Shown here: positions 14,436 through 15,249 of the stretch, in pieces
Position numbering within the stretch: position 1 is the first letter of the stretch
How the letters are laid out: each line of letters opens with the position of its first letter
Assembly (NCBI GenBank): GCA_012520135.1
Contig: JAAYOX010000074.1
Location: 1-15,249 of the forward strand
From: Clostridia bacterium
GTDB taxonomy: Bacteria > Bacillota > DULZ01
Direction of reading: 5' to 3'
Length of the DNA stretch: 15,249 nucleotides
Position numbers and translations under genes: made by a program
Notes under the pieces: model-generated
Databases searched by the model: none
What the model saw: only the letters and a program-made list of their open reading frames with translations
Told to the model about the DNA's origin: nothing

Positions 14436-15128
14436 TTATTCTTCCCTTTCCTCAGGCTTGGTTTTCCCTTGAATAAATAAATCTCCGTCGCTGCCCAAAG
14501 TGGCAAACAATATTTCTTTGGGATTGTGCACTCCCCGTTTGCGTAATTCCTCTAACAGCCACTCTTTGCTTAGACCGGCTGTTTTGAGGTTAGAGTAATT
14601 AATGACCCCGTCGGCGATTAAGGTGATAGGCAAACCTTCATAAGCAGTTTCCATTTCTAAATCAGCGGGGGTTATAGCTCTTTTCTGGGATTTGGGAATT
14701 ACACTTAGTTTTCCGCTGGTCTCCAAAATAGCATATTCCACATCATTAATATTGGGGTAGTCTTTCTCTCTTAACTGCTCCAACAAGTCGTTAATATTGT
14801 AGCGAAGTCTTTGGAGCTCATCTTCCACAATCCTGCCGTTGGCGATAACCACGCTTGGTGTCCCACAGATAACCTTTCTGGCAGTTTCACTTTTCATGGA
14901 TAAATAGGAGAAAGTCAATTGGATAATTAATAGAGTAATAATAGGGATGATCCCTGACAGCAAGGGTATCCCGGTTTCCTGCATGGGAACCGCTGCCAAT
15001 TCGGAAATCATAATGGCGATGACCAATTCAAAAGGCTGCAATTCTCCGATTTGGCGTTTCCCCATGATGCGCATGACGGTGATTACCAGTAGAAACAAAA
15101 TGATTGTTCGAATGAAATTGATGAACAT
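14436..15128 (-). CDS. DUF421/YetF family membrane protein
   Basis: 230 residues. The N-terminal part has three hydrophobic helices (about 4-22, 33-50, 54-76), with the family hallmark MGKRQIGELQPFELV at 22-36 followed by ISELAAVPM. The C-terminal half is a soluble domain with KSQKRAITPAD near 148-158 and PITLIADGVINYSNLKTAGL near 166-185, matching the YetF-type C-terminal domain. Bacillus paralogues include YetF, YrbG and YkjA; their biochemical role is not established. ATG at 15128 has a weak GGGG site. First gene of a two-gene operon with the DUF4363 gene. A terminator-like hairpin ends only about 16 bases upstream of the start, suggesting attenuation or the end of an upstream gene outside the window. 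Confidence 0.9.
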   Translation of the reverse strand: MFINFIRTIILFLLVITVMRIMGKRQIGELQPFELVIAIMISELAAVPMQETGIPLLSGIIPIITLLIIQLTFSYLSMKSETARKVICGTPSVVIANGRIVEDELQRLRYNINDLLEQLREKDYPNINDVEYAILETSGKLSVIPKSQKRAITPADLEMETAYEGLPITLIADGVINYSNLKTAGLSKEWLLEELRKRGVHNPKEILFATLGSDGDLFIQGKTKPEEREE

Positions 15129-15144
15129 GGCATCTATCCCCTAT

Positions 15145-15168
15145 AAAAAACCCTGCTGAAAGCAGGGT
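15145..15168 (-). terminator. Intrinsic terminator just upstream of the DUF421 gene
   Basis: On the minus strand, ACCCTGCT (15168-15161), a TTC loop and AGCAGGGT (15157-15150) form a perfect 8-bp hairpin followed by a T-run (15150-15145). It points toward the DUF421 gene and lies before its start codon. It is either the 3' end of a minus-strand gene beyond the window or a leader attenuator. Confidence 0.75.
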
Positions 15169-15186
15169 CTGCTTGTTGACAAACTG

Positions 15187-15205
15187 GCCCTGCTCAAATC
15201 AGGGC
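15187..15205 (-). promoter_or_regulatory. Second hairpin, possible antiterminator partner
   Basis: On the minus strand, GCCCTG (15205-15200) pairs with CAGGGC (15192-15187) around a 7-base loop, with no T-run after it. Its 3' side, AGCAGGG (15194-15188), can instead pair with CCCTGCT (15167-15161), the 5' arm of the terminator at 15145-15168. The two structures are mutually exclusive, as in attenuators. I recognise no ligand-binding class. The remaining bases to 15249 show no clear promoter. Confidence 0.35.
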
Positions 15206-15249
15206 TTAGTTCTCATGTTTTATTGTCTCCGTGGCGTTGATAACTATAC

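Noticed and set aside
15176..15181. TTGACA on the plus strand near the right end as a promoter
   Set aside because: No -10-like hexamer lies 16-18 bases downstream; the spacing falls in a GC-rich hairpin.

Overview
The window reads as chromosome from a spore-forming, probably anaerobic, low-to-mid GC Gram-positive bacterium. Class Clostridia, in the neighbourhood of Peptococcaceae, is my inference from gene content. Supporting signs are strong AGGAGG-type ribosome sites, frequent GTG/TTG starts, a CwlD spore-cortex amidase, a LysM protein of spore-coat style, ComA/ComB (known to supply spore sulfolactate in some Bacillus), a DUF421/DUF4363 pair and a cobalamin riboswitch. There is no phage, transposase, CRISPR array, rRNA or tRNA that I can see. 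It looks like ordinary core chromosome with a few unusual details.

Layout, left to right. (1) The 3' part of a sugar-nucleotidyltransferase-like protein with a hexapeptide beta-helix and a phosphomutase-like domain that has lost its catalytic motifs (2-1807), closed by a terminator. (2) A CPBP intramembrane protease homologue (1973-2656). (3) A perfect-consensus sigma-A promoter (2689-2717), a short structured leader and a fatty acyl-CoA synthetase (2815-4434). (4) A 256-base intergenic stretch with two inverted repeats, one with a 17-bp perfect stem. (5) An 8-oxoguanine-deaminase-type amidohydrolase (4691-6094) ending at a bidirectional terminator. (6) A divergent pair: a two-LysM protein on the minus strand (6151-6816) and cwlD on the plus strand (6968-7684). 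(7) Minus-strand comA-comB (9263 down to 7653), whose tail overlaps cwlD. (8) A plus-strand HAD nucleotidase-yajQ operon (9454-10539). (9) A cobalamin riboswitch with a downstream terminator (10573-10768) controlling a cbiA-type amidotransferase (10808-12199). (10) typA/bipA with its own promoter (12275-14056). (11) A minus-strand DUF421-DUF4363 pair (15128 down to 14053), preceded by an attenuator-like hairpin set at the window edge.

The middle block (LysM protein, cwlD, comAB) is consistent with spore formation: cortex maturation, coat or envelope binding, and sulfolactate as a spore solute. The cbiA gene under B12 control fits corrinoid synthesis or salvage. However, its product carries Asp where the glutaminase nucleophile Cys belongs, which is the most unusual protein-level observation in the window. 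I did not find a convincing undescribed multi-gene system. The best leads are the altered CbiA, the bacterial ComAB pair beside cwlD, the catalytically degenerate phosphomutase fusion, the long palindrome at 4488-4541 and the putative attenuator before the DUF421 gene.
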